Source: Loktanella atrilutea
Lineage (GTDB): Bacteria; Pseudomonadota; Alphaproteobacteria; Rhodobacterales; Rhodobacteraceae
DNA: 64,000 bases
Direction: 5' to 3'
Assembly: GCF_900128995.1 (NCBI RefSeq)
Contig: NZ_FQUE01000005.1
Location: forward strand, 245,994-309,993
Positions 47,853 through 57,417 of the stretch are shown one piece after another. The notes under the pieces were generated by a model. That model did no database searches. It was given only the letters and a program-made list of their open reading frames with translations, and had not been told where the DNA came from. Numbering within the stretch: the first letter of the stretch is position 1; the number at the start of each line of letters is the position of its first letter. Both the position numbers and the translations under genes were made by a program.

Positions 47853-50800
47853 ATGGCCGACTTCAAGAAAATCCTGATTGCGAACCGTGGCGAAATCGCG
47901 ATCCGCGTCATGCGCGCCGCCAACGAGATGGGCAAGCGCACCGTCGCCGTCTACGCGGAAGAGGACAAGTTGTCCCTGCACCGCTTCAAGGCCGACGAAG
48001 CCTACCGTATCGGCGAGGGGCTGGGCCCGGTCGCGGCCTATCTCTCGATCCCCGAAATCATCCGCGTCGCCAAGGCCTGCGGCGCCGACGCGATCCACCC
48101 GGGCTATGGCCTGCTGTCGGAAAACCCCGATTTCGTCGACGCCTGCACCGCCGCCGGCATCACCTTCATCGGCCCCAAGGCGCAGACCATGCGCGAACTG
48201 GGCGACAAGGCATCTGCCCGCCAGGTCGCCATCGCCGCCGGCGTCCCCGTGATCCCCGCCACGGACGTGCTGGGCGACGACATGAAGAAGATCAGGAAGC
48301 AGGCGGCAGAGGTCGGCTATCCGCTGATGCTGAAAGCGTCATGGGGTGGCGGTGGCCGCGGCATGCGCCCGATCAACTCCGAAAAGGAGCTGGAGGAGAA
48401 GGTCCGCGAGGGCCGCCGCGAGGCGGAGGCCGCCTTCGGCAACGGCGAGGGTTATCTGGAGAAGATGATCATCAAGGCCCGCCACGTCGAGGTGCAGATC
48501 CTCGGCGACAGCCACGGCAACATCTATCACCTCTGGGAACGCGACTGCTCCGTCCAGCGCCGCAACCAGAAGGTCGTCGAACGCGCCCCTGCCCCCTACC
48601 TCTCCGGCGCGCAGCGCGAAAAGCTCTGCAACCTCGGCAAGAAGATCTGCCAGCACGTCAACTACGAATGTGCCGGCACCGTCGAATTCCTGATGGATAT
48701 GGACACCGGCGAGTTCTACTTCATCGAGGTGAACCCTCGCGTGCAGGTCGAACACACGGTAACCGAAGAAGTGACGGGAATCGACATCGTCCGCGCCCAG
48801 ATCCTGATCGCCGAGGGCAAGTCGCTGGTCGAGGCCACCGGCTGCGCCTCGCAATATGACGTGAAACTCGACGGCCACGCGCTGCAATGCCGCGTGACGA
48901 CCGAGGATCCGCAGAACAACTTCATCCCCGACTACGGTCGCATCCAGATGTATCGGTCGGCCACCGGCCCGGGCATCCGCCTTGACGGCGGCACCGCCTA
49001 TACCGGCGCGGTCATCACCCGCTACTACGACAGCCTGCTGACCAAGGTGACGGCCCGCGCGCCGACGCCGGAAATGGCGATCGCCCGCATGGACCGCGCT
49101 TTGCGCGAATTCCGCATCCGTGGCGTGTCGACCAACATCGCCTTCGTCGAGAACCTGCTGAAGCACCCGACCTTCCTCAACAACGAATACCACACCAAGT
49201 TCATCGACCAGACGCCGGAGCTTTTCGACTTCAAGGCCCGCCGCGACCGGGCGACGAAGATCCTGACCTACGTCGCCGACATCACCGTGAACGGCCACCC
49301 CGAAACCGCCGGCCGCCCGCGCCCGGCGGCAGAGGTCAAGCTGCCCGTCCCGCCCGTGAAATCGCTGGAACAGATGGTCCCCGGCACCCGCCAGATCCTC
49401 GACGAGCAAGGCCCCAAGGCCGTCGCCCAATGGATGAAGGACCAGCCGCAACTCCTGATCACCGACACCACCATGCGCGACGGACACCAGTCCCTGCTCG
49501 CAACGCGGATGCGGTCCATCGACATGATCGCCGTGGCACCCACCTATGCCGCGAAGATGCACCAGCTCTTCAGCGTCGAATGCTGGGGCGGGGCCACTTT
49601 CGACGTGGCCTACCGCTTCCTGCAGGAATGCCCCTGGCAGCGCCTGCGCGACATCCGCGAGAAGATGCCCAACATCATGACGCAGATGCTGCTGCGCGCC
49701 TCCAACGGCGTGGGCTACACAAACTACCCCGACAACGTGGTGCAGTCTTTCGTGGCGCAGGCGGCGACCTCCGGCGTTGACGTCTTCCGCGTCTTCGATT
49801 CGCTGAACTGGGTGGAAAACATGCGCGTCGCGATGGATGCCGTCATCGAATCCAACAAAGTGCTGGAAGCCTCGATCTGCTACACCGGCGACATGCTGGA
49901 CCCCGACCGGTCCAAGTACGACCTGAAATACTACGTCGCCATGGCGAAGGAACTGGAGGCCGCCGGCGCCCACGTCCTCGGCCTGAAGGACATGGCAGGG
50001 CTCTTGAAGGCCCCCGCCGCCGCCCAACTCTTCAAGGCGCTGAAGGAAGAGGTCGGCCTGCCGATCCACTTCCACACCCACGACACCTCCGGCGCCGCGA
50101 TCTCCACCGTGCTCGCCGCCTCCGCCGCCGGCGTGGATTGCGTCGATGCGGCGATGGACAGCTTCTCGGGCAATACCTCCCAGCCGACGCTCGGCTCGGT
50201 GGTGGAGGCGCTGCGCCGCACCGACCGGGACACCGGCCTCGACATCGCCGCGATCCGCGAGATCTCGAACTACTGGGAACAGGTCCGCGCCCATTACCTC
50301 GCCTTCGAGAGCGGCCTGCAGGCCCCGGCGTCGGAGGTCTATCTGCACGAGATGCCGGGCGGCCAGTTCACCAACCTCAAGGCGCAGGCGCGCAGCCTCG
50401 GGCTGGAGGATCGCTGGCACGCGGTCGCCCAGACCTACGCCGACGTGAACCGCATGTTCGGCGACATCGTGAAGGTGACGCCCTCGTCCAAGGTCGTGGG
50501 CGACATGGCCCTGATGATGGTCAGCCAGGGCCTGACCCGCGACCAGGTCGAGGATCCATCCGTCGACGTGTCCTTCCCCGATTCGGTCATCGACATGATG
50601 AAGGGCAGCCTCGGCCAGCCCCCGGGCGGCTGGCCCGAGGGCATCCAGAAGAAGGTGCTGAAGGGCGAGAAGCCCCTGACCGACCGTCCGGGCAAGCACC
50701 TCAAGCCCGTCGATCTGGACAAGGTCCGCGCCGAACTGGAAGAGAAGGTCGGCTTCACCCCCGACGACGAGGATCTGAACGGCTACCTCATGTATCCCAA

Positions 50801-51293
50801 GGTCTTCACCGACTACGCCGCCCGGCACGAGATCTACGGCCCCGTCCGCGCCCTGCCGACCAAGACCTTCTTCTACGGCATGGAACCGGGCGAGGAGATC
50901 AGCACGGAAATCGACCCCGGCAAGACGCTGGAGATCCGCATGCAGGCGGTGTCCGACATGAACGAGGACGGCGAGGTCAAGGTCTTCTTCGAGCTGAACG
51001 GCCAGCCCCGCACGATCCGCGTGCTGAACCGTCTGGCGGCGGCCGACAAGGTCAAGAACCGCAAGGCGGAGGCCGGCAATCCGTCCCAGATCGGCGCGCC
51101 GATGCCGGGCGTCGTGGCGACCGTTGCGGCGCAGGCCGGGGCCAAGGTCAAGGCGGGCGACCTGCTGCTGACCATCGAGGCGATGAAGATGGAAACCGGC
51201 ATCCACGCGGAACGCGACGCGGTGGTGAAGGCGGTGCTGGTCAGCGCCGGCAGCCAGATCGACGCCAAGGATCTGCTGATCGAGTTCGAGTGA
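47853..51293 (+). CDS. pyc: Pyruvate carboxylase
   Basis: A 1146-aa single-chain anaplerotic enzyme making oxaloacetate from pyruvate and bicarbonate. The biotin carboxylase half (residues 1-450) has KKILIANRGEIAIRVMRAA and the ATP-grasp loop LMLKASWGGGGRGMRP. The HMGL-like carboxyltransferase domain starts at about residue 525 (LLITDTTMRDGHQSL). A biotinyl domain ends the protein with the acceptor lysine near position 1112 in EAMKMET. The start at 47853 fits the universal N-terminus. Confidence 0.97.
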   Translation: MADFKKILIANRGEIAIRVMRAANEMGKRTVAVYAEEDKLSLHRFKADEAYRIGEGLGPVAAYLSIPEIIRVAKACGADAIHPGYGLLSENPDFVDACTAAGITFIGPKAQTMRELGDKASARQVAIAAGVPVIPATDVLGDDMKKIRKQAAEVGYPLMLKASWGGGGRGMRPINSEKELEEKVREGRREAEAAFGNGEGYLEKMIIKARHVEVQILGDSHGNIYHLWERDCSVQRRNQKVVERAPAPYLSGAQREKLCNLGKKICQHVNYECAGTVEFLMDMDTGEFYFIEVNPRVQVEHTVTEEVTGIDIVRAQILIAEGKSLVEATGCASQYDVKLDGHALQCRVTTEDPQNNFIPDYGRIQMYRSATGPGIRLDGGTAYTGAVITRYYDSLLTKVTARAPTPEMAIARMDRALREFRIRGVSTNIAFVENLLKHPTFLNNEYHTKFIDQTPELFDFKARRDRATKILTYVADITVNGHPETAGRPRPAAEVKLPVPPVKSLEQMVPGTRQILDEQGPKAVAQWMKDQPQLLITDTTMRDGHQSLLATRMRSIDMIAVAPTYAAKMHQLFSVECWGGATFDVAYRFLQECPWQRLRDIREKMPNIMTQMLLRASNGVGYTNYPDNVVQSFVAQAATSGVDVFRVFDSLNWVENMRVAMDAVIESNKVLEASICYTGDMLDPDRSKYDLKYYVAMAKELEAAGAHVLGLKDMAGLLKAPAAAQLFKALKEEVGLPIHFHTHDTSGAAISTVLAASAAGVDCVDAAMDSFSGNTSQPTLGSVVEALRRTDRDTGLDIAAIREISNYWEQVRAHYLAFESGLQAPASEVYLHEMPGGQFTNLKAQARSLGLEDRWHAVAQTYADVNRMFGDIVKVTPSSKVVGDMALMMVSQGLTRDQVEDPSVDVSFPDSVIDMMKGSLGQPPGGWPEGIQKKVLKGEKPLTDRPGKHLKPVDLDKVRAELEEKVGFTPDDEDLNGYLMYPKVFTDYAARHEIYGPVRALPTKTFFYGMEPGEEISTEIDPGKTLEIRMQAVSDMNEDGEVKVFFELNGQPRTIRVLNRLAAADKVKNRKAEAGNPSQIGAPMPGVVATVAAQAGAKVKAGDLLLTIEAMKMETGIHAERDAVVKAVLVSAGSQIDAKDLLIEFE

Positions 51294-51298
51294 TGGAT

Positions 51299-51356
51299 TT
51301 GGCCCCCCAAGGGGGGCCAAGCCTCCGGCGGGAGTATTTGGAAAAAAGCGAGGACC
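51299..51356 (+). repeat. GC palindrome plus composite-element tail after pyc
   Basis: A 22-bp perfect palindrome (TTGGCCCCCC with its complement) lies 5 bp after the pyc stop and probably terminates the transcript. It is followed by GCCTCCGGCGGGAGTATTTG and the AAAAAAGCGAGGACCGG tail of the intergenic element family. Confidence 0.75.
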
Positions 51357-51461
51357 GGGCGCTGGACCACGCGGGTGAGGGTCTCGAAAAATCTGTGGAT
51401 GTCGGCGGATTTTCCCTTGCGGCGGCGCGCCAGTGTTTATAGATCACCGCTACCGACGGAC

Positions 51462-51536
51462 GCGGGCGTAGCTCAGGGGTAGAGCATAACCTTGCCAAGG
51501 TTAGGGTCGAGAGTTCGAATCTCTTCGCCCGCTCCA
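51462..51536 (+). tRNA. tRNA-Gly (GCC), copy 1
   Basis: 75 nt including an encoded CCA. Acceptor GCGGGCG/CGCCCGC, anticodon stem TAACC/GGTTA around TTGCCAA giving anticodon GCC, T-arm GAGAG-TTCGAAT-CTCTT region. Confidence 0.97.
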
Positions 51537-51544
51537 CCGGTCAA

Positions 51545-51575
51545 CGAAAAGGGTCGCCTTCGGGCGGCCTTTTCG
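51545..51575 (+). terminator. Terminator of tRNA-Gly copy 1
   Basis: Arms GAAAAGG(G)TCGCC and GGCGGCCTTTTC around TTCG, just downstream of the tRNA. Confidence 0.8.
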
Positions 51576-51658
51576 CGTTTCAGGGTGTCGCGAATTTTGC
51601 GGATTTCCCCTTGCGGCCGCCGCGCCGCTTTTGTAGATCGCCTCTACCGGATGGCAGC

Positions 51659-51733
51659 GCGGGCGTAGCTCAGGGGTAGAGCATAACCTTGCCAAGGTTA
51701 GGGTCGAGAGTTCGAATCTCTTCGCCCGCTCCA
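51659..51733 (+). tRNA. tRNA-Gly (GCC), copy 2
   Basis: 75 nt with encoded CCA, identical in sequence to copy 1 and lying 122 bp downstream. Promoter-side and terminator sequences are also similar. Confidence 0.97.
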
Positions 51734-51742
51734 CCGGTCGGA

Positions 51743-51773
51743 CGAAAAGGGTCGCCCTCGGGCGGCCCTTTCG
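51743..51773 (+). terminator. Terminator of tRNA-Gly copy 2
   Basis: Same hairpin as after copy 1 with small changes (CGAAAAGGGTCGCCC and GGGCGGCCCTTTCG-like arms). Confidence 0.75.
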
Positions 51774-51790
51774 CGTCTCAACCTCCGGCC

Positions 51791-52030
51791 TCAGAACGCC
51801 TTGAAGGTCAGGGTGGTCAGCGTGCGTTCGATCCCGGCGATGCCGGCCACGCTTTCGTTGATGAAATGGCCCACGTCCCGGTCGGCGGGCACATAGGCCT
51901 TCATCAGCAGGTCGAAGTCGCCGGAGGTGGAATAGAGCTCCGAGTGGATCTCGCGCAGGGCGATGGCGTCCGCCACGTCGTAGGTGGTGCCGGGCTTGCA
52001 GCGGATCTGGACGAAGACGCAGGTGGTCAT
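51791..52030 (-). CDS. Single-domain Lrp/AsnC ligand-binding (RAM) protein
   Basis: A 79-aa protein that consists only of the effector-binding domain of Lrp/AsnC regulators ([51 protein letters not shown]). The DNA-binding helix-turn-helix is absent. Stand-alone RAM proteins of this kind are known and may bind amino acids or pair with full regulators; the role here is unknown. It ends 18 bp from the second tRNA-Gly terminator. Confidence 0.9.
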   Translation of the reverse strand: MTTCVFVQIRCKPGTTYDVADAIALREIHSELYSTSGDFDLLMKAYVPADRDVGHFINESVAGIAGIERTLTTLTFKAF

Positions 52031-52149
52031 GGGCGGGCCTTTCGGATGGGATTGCGCCGAACTTGCACCAGTGGGCACCCCGGCGCAATCGGTGCCTTGG
52101 CGCTGGCGCCGCCCCTGCCTATAAGGCCCCAAGACAAGGGGAGACGCCG

Positions 52150-52740
52150 ATGCGCACCGCCACCATCACCCGCAAGACCGCCGAGACGCAGATCAGCGTG
52201 ACGCTGAACCTCGACGGCAGCGGAGTTTATGACAACAAGACCGGGATCGGGTTCTTCGACCACATGCTGGACCAGCTGTCGCGGCACGCGCTGATCGACA
52301 TGACGATCCGCGCCACGGGCGACCTGCACATCGACGACCACCACACCGTCGAGGATACGGGCATCGCCATCGGTCAGGCGCTTGTGGCCGCGCTGGGCGA
52401 CAAGCGCGGCATCCGCCGCTATGCGGATTGTCACCTTGCCATGGATGACGCGCAGGTGCGTTGCGCGCTGGACCTGTCGGGGCGGCCTTACCTGATCTGC
52501 AACCTCGGCCTGCCCTACGGCCGGATCGGGCCAAGCTTCGACACCGAACTGGTGCGCGAATTCTTCCAGGCGCTGAGCACGCATGGCGGCATCACCCTGC
52601 ACATCGACCGGCTGCACGGGTTCAACAGCCACCACATCACCGAGGCGGCCTTCAAGGCCGTCGCACGGGCCCTGCGCGCGGCGGTCGAGGTCGATCCGCG
52701 CAAGGCGGACGCCATCCCCTCGACCAAGGGCAGCCTGTGA
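52150..52740 (+). CDS. hisB: Imidazoleglycerol-phosphate dehydratase
   Basis: A 196-aa manganese enzyme of histidine biosynthesis. The metal-binding His-rich motifs are [19 protein letters not shown] near residue 36 and [18 protein letters not shown], with the second half repeat ending in [20 protein letters not shown]. It is the mono-functional form. The stop overlaps the GTG start of hisH by three bases. Confidence 0.97.
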   Translation: MRTATITRKTAETQISVTLNLDGSGVYDNKTGIGFFDHMLDQLSRHALIDMTIRATGDLHIDDHHTVEDTGIAIGQALVAALGDKRGIRRYADCHLAMDDAQVRCALDLSGRPYLICNLGLPYGRIGPSFDTELVREFFQALSTHGGITLHIDRLHGFNSHHITEAAFKAVARALRAAVEVDPRKADAIPSTKGSL

Positions 52741-53375
52741 CCACCGTCCTGATCGACTACGACAGCGGCAACCTGCATTCCGCGCAGAAGGCCTTCGAGC
52801 GCATGGCGCGCGAGACGGACGCGGGCCCGGTGATCGTCACCGACGATCCGGACGCGGTGGCGCGGGCCGACCGCATCGTGCTGCCCGGTGACGGGGCCTT
52901 TCCCCACTGCCGTGGCGCGCTGTTCGGCCGCAAGGATCTGGCGCAGGCGATCCAGGAGGCGGTAGAGCGGCGCGGCGTGCCGTTCCTCGGCATCTGCGTC
53001 GGCATGCAGATGCTGGCGACGACCGGGCACGAGTACGAAGAGGTCTCGGGCCTTGACTGGATCGGCGGCGACATCCGGCGGATTGCCCCCGCCGACCCCG
53101 CGTTGAAGATTCCGCACATGGGCTGGAACGATCTGGTCATCGACCGACCGCACCCGGTGCTGGCGGGGCTTTCGACGGGCGATCACGCCTATTTCGTGCA
53201 TTCCTATGCCATGCAGGTGGCCGATCCCGCCGATCTGCTGGCGCACGTGGATTACGGCGGCGCCGTCACCGCCGTCGTGGGCCGCGACACCGTGGTCGGA
53301 ACCCAGTTCCACCCGGAGAAGAGCCAGGCGGCGGGGCTGCGCCTGATCGCGAACTTCCTGAACTGGCGGCCCTGA
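52737..53375 (+). CDS. hisH: Imidazole glycerol phosphate synthase, glutaminase subunit
   Basis: A 212-aa class I glutamine amidotransferase that feeds ammonia to HisF. The nucleophile Cys87 is in [11 protein letters not shown] and the His/Glu pair in [10 protein letters not shown]. It starts with GTG at 52737, overlapping the hisB stop as GTGA, so the two are translationally coupled. The partner hisF lies 5.8 kb downstream. Confidence 0.96.
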   Translation: MTTVLIDYDSGNLHSAQKAFERMARETDAGPVIVTDDPDAVARADRIVLPGDGAFPHCRGALFGRKDLAQAIQEAVERRGVPFLGICVGMQMLATTGHEYEEVSGLDWIGGDIRRIAPADPALKIPHMGWNDLVIDRPHPVLAGLSTGDHAYFVHSYAMQVADPADLLAHVDYGGAVTAVVGRDTVVGTQFHPEKSQAAGLRLIANFLNWRP

Positions 53376-53402
53376 CGTCGGATCGCACGGCGATCCGATC
53401 CG

Positions 53403-53460
53403 CCGGGGGGCCAGCCCCCCGGACCCCCCGAGGTATTTTCGACGAGAAGAAGGGGACCGG
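53403..53460 (+). repeat. Composite intergenic element after hisH
   Basis: GC hairpin with CCGGGGGG and CCCCCCGG arms, then GGACCCCCCGAGGTATTTTC and GACGAGAAGAAGG. It is a variant of the elements at 27212 and 51299 and may terminate hisBH. Confidence 0.65.
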
Positions 53461-53468
53461 GGCGCTGG

Positions 53469-54290
53469 TCAGGGCTTGAGGAAGGCGAGCATGTCGTCCA
53501 CGAGTTGGTCCTTGTGTGTCGCGGTCAGGGCATGCGGGGCGCCGGCGTAGACCTTGTAGGTGACGTTCGCGATCATGTCGGCGGCCCGGGCCCCGGCGGT
53601 GTTGATCGGCACGATCTTGTCGCCGTCGCCGTGGACCACCAGCGTCGGCACCTTGAAATGGGCCATGTCGGCGCGGAAATCCGTCGTGCCGAAGGCCGTC
53701 ACGCAATCGATCGTCGCCTTCGGGCTGCCCATCATCGCCATGCCCCACATCCAGTGGCGTGCCGCGTCGGAAACGCCGCCCTCGTCGGTGCCCTCGCCGG
53801 TGAAATCCTTGAAGAAATCCTGCAGGAAGCCCTGACGGTCGTCGCGCAGGCCGGCCTTCATGCCGGCGAAGACCGACGGATCGACACCATCTGGATTGTC
53901 GTCCGACTTCTCCATCCCCGGCGCGACCGAGGAGATCAGCATCGCCTTGGCGACGTTCTGGCCAGCATGCCGCGACATGTAGCGACTGACCTCGCCGCCG
54001 CCCATGGAAAAGCCCGCGATCACCGCGTCCTTCAGGTCCAGCGCCGCGATCACGTCGGCCAGATCGTCGGAGAGCGTGTCGTAGTCGTAGCCCGCAAAGG
54101 GCTGGTCCGACCGGCCGAAGCCGCGGCGGTCGTAGGCCACCACGCGAAAGCCCGCCTCTGCCAGTTTCACGGACTGGTATTCCCAGCTGTCGGCATCGAG
54201 CGGCCAGCCGTGGATCAGCACGACGGGCTGCCCCTGCCCCCAGTCGTTGACATAAAGCCTTGTGCCGTCCCGGGTTTCGATCATTGGCAT
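53469..54290 (-). CDS. Alpha/beta hydrolase, haloperoxidase-like
   Basis: A 273-aa hydrolase related to cofactor-free chloroperoxidases and arylesterases. The oxyanion region LIHGWPLDADSW, the nucleophile elbow GFSMGGGEVSRY, the acid in VHGDGDKIVP and the catalytic His in YAGAPHALT are all seen. The substrate cannot be predicted. It is on the minus strand inside the histidine region. Confidence 0.92.
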   Translation of the reverse strand: MPMIETRDGTRLYVNDWGQGQPVVLIHGWPLDADSWEYQSVKLAEAGFRVVAYDRRGFGRSDQPFAGYDYDTLSDDLADVIAALDLKDAVIAGFSMGGGEVSRYMSRHAGQNVAKAMLISSVAPGMEKSDDNPDGVDPSVFAGMKAGLRDDRQGFLQDFFKDFTGEGTDEGGVSDAARHWMWGMAMMGSPKATIDCVTAFGTTDFRADMAHFKVPTLVVHGDGDKIVPINTAGARAADMIANVTYKVYAGAPHALTATHKDQLVDDMLAFLKP

Positions 54291-54371
54291 GGTCTGTCCT
54301 TTCGGTCATGGTCCGCTATGGGATGAACGGGCCGTGCGGGCCGCAGTTCCATCACACTCAGCGGAGCGGTC

Positions 54372-55283
54372 ATGGACATCGCGGCGATCCTCGACGACAT
54401 CGGCGCCGCCATGGCGCGGGCCACGGACCGCGGCCGGGTCGCCACCTATATCCCGCAACTGGCGCGCGTCGATCCGGCGCGGTTCGGCATGGCGGTGGCC
54501 CTGCCCGACGGTCGGCTGTTCACGACCGGCGACGCCGCTGTTCCCTTCTCGATCCAGAGCATCAGCAAGGTCTTTACCCTCGCGCTGGCGCTGGGGCGCA
54601 TGGGCGACCAGATCTGGGCCCGCGTCGGACGAGAGCCCTCGGGTCAGGCCTTCAACTCGATCCTGCAGCTGGAGCACGAGCGCGGGATCCCCCGCAATCC
54701 CTTCATCAACGCCGGCGCCATCGTGACGACCGATGCGGCGCTGGCGGGCCATGCGCCGCGCGAGTTCCTGGGCGAACTGCTGCGATTCATCCGCGCCGCC
54801 GCCGGCGACGACGACATCCACATCAACGACCGGATCGCCGCGTCCGAACAGGCGACGGGTGATCTGAACCGCGCCCTCGCCTATTTCATGGCGGCCCACG
54901 GCAACATGGTGAATCCGGTGGACATGACGCTGGGCGCCTACTTTCACCAATGCGCTGTTGACATGACCTGCGTGCAGCTGGCGCGGGCCGCGCTGTTCCT
55001 GACCGGTGCCCCCGGCGCGCCGGCGCTGGTATCCGCCGCGCGGCGGCGGCGAATCAACGCGATGATGATGCTGTGCGGGCACTACGACGCTTCCGGAGAT
55101 TTCGCCTATCGCGTTGGTCTGCCAGGGAAAAGCGGCGTCGGCGGCGGCATCATGGTGGTGGCGCCCGGCCGCGCCGGCATCGCCGTCTGGTCGCCCGGCC
55201 TGAACGCGCAGGGCAACTCGAAACTGGGCACCGAATCGGTCGAGATGCTGGCCCGCGCCACCGGCTGGTCGGTTTTCGACTAG
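54372..55283 (+). CDS. glsA: Glutaminase A
   Basis: A 303-aa serine-dependent beta-lactamase-like glutaminase that hydrolyses glutamine to glutamate and ammonia. The active-site SXXK motif is in [18 protein letters not shown] near residue 60, followed by [19 protein letters not shown] and the [18 protein letters not shown] loop near the C-terminus. Length is normal. Confidence 0.96.
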   Translation: MDIAAILDDIGAAMARATDRGRVATYIPQLARVDPARFGMAVALPDGRLFTTGDAAVPFSIQSISKVFTLALALGRMGDQIWARVGREPSGQAFNSILQLEHERGIPRNPFINAGAIVTTDAALAGHAPREFLGELLRFIRAAAGDDDIHINDRIAASEQATGDLNRALAYFMAAHGNMVNPVDMTLGAYFHQCAVDMTCVQLARAALFLTGAPGAPALVSAARRRRINAMMMLCGHYDASGDFAYRVGLPGKSGVGGGIMVVAPGRAGIAVWSPGLNAQGNSKLGTESVEMLARATGWSVFD

Positions 55284-55397
55284 GCGGGTCCGCGCCGTCA
55301 CTGGCGAGTATCTGCCGACGTTTTTCCCCATTGTTTACGGATGCCGCCGCGGCAGTCTAAGCCCGTCGCAGGTTCAACAGTGACGGAAAACGGCAAA

Positions 55398-55910
55398 ATG
55401 CGGCAGATGCTTCGCGGAACGTGTGTGATGATGTCATTGGTGGGCCTGTCGGCCTGCATGAACGTAACCACCCCGCCAGAGGCCATGTCCTTTGCCGCGA
55501 CGGCCCCCAAGGCCCCGGCGGTCGATCTGACGATCCCCATGCACGCCGGAGAGACGCGTGAACTGCGCGCCCTGATCCAGAAATACGCCGCGCTCTACGA
55601 CATTCCCGAAAGCCTGCTGCACCGGGTCATCATACGCGAAAGCGGCCACAACCCCGCGGCCCGCAACGGCCCCTACTACGGCCTGATGCAGATCCTGCCC
55701 GCCACCGCCCGCGGCATGGGCTTCAAGGGCGAGAATAAGGATCTGCTGGATGCGGAAACCAACCTGAAATACGCGGGCAAGTATCTGCGCGGCGCCTGGA
55801 TGCTGTCCGACGGGTCAGAGGCGACCGCCGTGAAGTGGTACAGCCAGGGCTACTACTACGAGGCCAAGCGCCGCGGCATGCTGGTGCAGACCGGCCTGCG
55901 CAAGGCCTGA
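55398..55910 (+). CDS. Lytic transglycosylase (SLT domain) lipoprotein
   Basis: A 170-aa predicted lipoprotein with leader and lipobox (CVMMSLVGLSACMNV). The C-terminal SLT domain has the catalytic glutamate in VIIRESGHNPAARNG and the GLMQILPATARGMGF motif; it cleaves peptidoglycan glycan strands to 1,6-anhydro products. An in-frame ATG at 55341 is possible but would precede a charged stretch unlike a signal peptide. Confidence 0.88.
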   Translation: MRQMLRGTCVMMSLVGLSACMNVTTPPEAMSFAATAPKAPAVDLTIPMHAGETRELRALIQKYAALYDIPESLLHRVIIRESGHNPAARNGPYYGLMQILPATARGMGFKGENKDLLDAETNLKYAGKYLRGAWMLSDGSEATAVKWYSQGYYYEAKRRGMLVQTGLRKA

Positions 55911-55987
55911 TCCTGCCGTCCTTATATCGGCGATGACACCGACGGCGCACGCAGGCGCCATCGGTGTCGTCGCGACGAACGGAGGGC

Positions 55988-57130
55988 CTATTCCGCAGCG
56001 ATCGCCATCGACGGCGCCTGCTGTTCCAGCGCGATACCGATCTCGTAGCCCGCATCGGCCTTCTGGGTCATGCGCATGTCGGCGCTGATCGCGGTCGCCA
56101 GCGAATGGATCAGCGACAAGCGCAACGTCATCGGTGTCGACGTCTCTGCGATCGTTGCCTGCGACCCGGCCGCACTGCGGACCTCGCCGTCGACAAGGTC
56201 GGACAACTGCGGCGGAACATCCTCCAGGGACAGCCGCCCGCCGGGGCTGCTCAGCCGGATCGACTGGTCGTCGGCGATCGACAGCACGATCTTGCTGCCG
56301 GCGGCGGATGCACCGATAGCGGCCTGCAGCAGGGCGATCAGCAGGTTCTTGATCACATCCTCGACGCTGTGGGCGACCGCATGGTCCGACGCCTGCAGCT
56401 CTACCGTCACGCCCCGCTTTTCCGCATGCAGGTGTTCCAGCGCAATCGCGTCCCGGGCAAGGGTCACAAGGTCGACGTCGACGCTGTCCTCGATCATCTG
56501 GCTGCGCACCTCGTTGTCGGACAGATCGAGGACGGAATTCAGCGTCTTCAAAAGGTCGCTGCCGCTGTTGCCGATCTTCGCCAGATATTTCTTGTAGGCC
56601 TCGGTCCCGATCGGACCGATCGCCTCGGCCCGCATGATATCGGCAAAGCCGAGAATATGGGTCAGCGGCGTGCGGAAGTCGTGCCGCATGCCGGCAATGA
56701 TCTTGAACTTGGCGGTGTAGTCCCGCTCGATCTGCGCGCGACGCAGCTCCGTCGCGGCCATGCTGCCGTCCAGACGGGTGATGCACTCCTGCACGCTGGC
56801 CATCAGCACACCGGCGCCGTCCGTATAGCGCGACGGAAGGCGCGGCAGCTTGCGCTCGCGCAGATAGCCGTCCGCGGCCTGAGTCGCCGCGGCAATCGGC
56901 GCAAGCAGCGCGTTCATGACGAACATCGTCGCCGCCGTGCCGATCAGCGTTGCGATCAGCATGGCGATCAGCACGTCGATCTGCTGCATGAAGGGGGTCG
57001 TATCGGCCAGCAGCACATAGGCCACGGCGCCGAACATCGGCACGTGCACCCCCAGAAAGCTGACCAGCAATATCTTGCCCGTATAGGTGGACGGCAGATT
57101 CCGCCGCGCCATGAATTCGTAAATTTTCAC
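55988..57130 (-). CDS. Membrane histidine-kinase-like protein with degenerate ATPase region
   Basis: A 380-aa protein with two membrane helices (residues ~19-41 and ~52-73), a HAMP-like linker and a HisKA dimerisation domain with a clear H-box IAGMRHDFRTPLTHILGFA (His150). The following ATPase part is poor: the N-box reads NLLIALLQAAIGA without the usual Asn-Ala, and DxGxG loops are replaced by IRLSSPGGRLS. It may bind ATP weakly or act as a phosphotransfer or scaffold protein. No response regulator is adjacent. Confidence 0.75.
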   Translation of the reverse strand: MKIYEFMARRNLPSTYTGKILLVSFLGVHVPMFGAVAYVLLADTTPFMQQIDVLIAMLIATLIGTAATMFVMNALLAPIAAATQAADGYLRERKLPRLPSRYTDGAGVLMASVQECITRLDGSMAATELRRAQIERDYTAKFKIIAGMRHDFRTPLTHILGFADIMRAEAIGPIGTEAYKKYLAKIGNSGSDLLKTLNSVLDLSDNEVRSQMIEDSVDVDLVTLARDAIALEHLHAEKRGVTVELQASDHAVAHSVEDVIKNLLIALLQAAIGASAAGSKIVLSIADDQSIRLSSPGGRLSLEDVPPQLSDLVDGEVRSAAGSQATIAETSTPMTLRLSLIHSLATAISADMRMTQKADAGYEIGIALEQQAPSMAIAAE

Positions 57131-57417
57131 ACTTCGCTCCAGTCACTCGAAAATCGCTAACATTTCGTTAACGGAGCAATTCATTCGTTAATGCGTCGGA
57201 TGTTGGGCGATAAGGGGGCGGGACGATTTGGCCTGCAAAAAGGTTAATGCAGCGCAGGTTTCGCCTGATGCAAAAGCCGACGGACCGTCTCGTCACCGCC
57301 GCCACGGGCAACGATGACCCCCAAGGAAGACGCCTGTCAGCCTTTCGGCCGACAGGCGTCATCCCGTCCTTTTGCCGGGCGGTCGGCCCCCGGCACACCG
57401 GCGTGCCGTCCCGATGA
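57131..57417. other. Intergenic region upstream of the kinase-like gene
   Basis: 287 bp with no convincing gene. It holds the terminator hairpin at 57329-57360 and, near 57160-57200, AT-rich TTAACGGAG and TCGTTAATG stretches that could be part of the promoter. Confidence 0.5.
57329..57360 (-). terminator. Terminator of the DUF2147 gene
   Basis: Arms GACGCCTGTC and GACAGGCGTC with a 12-nt loop, about 60 bp past the DUF2147 stop. The T-tail on the minus strand is weak (TTCCTTGG). Confidence 0.6.

Noticed and set aside
48339..51320. 993-codon reading frame antisense to pyc
   Set aside because: A shadow frame typical of GC-rich genes; composition is His/Asp/Gly/Val biased with no family motif, while pyc is unambiguous.
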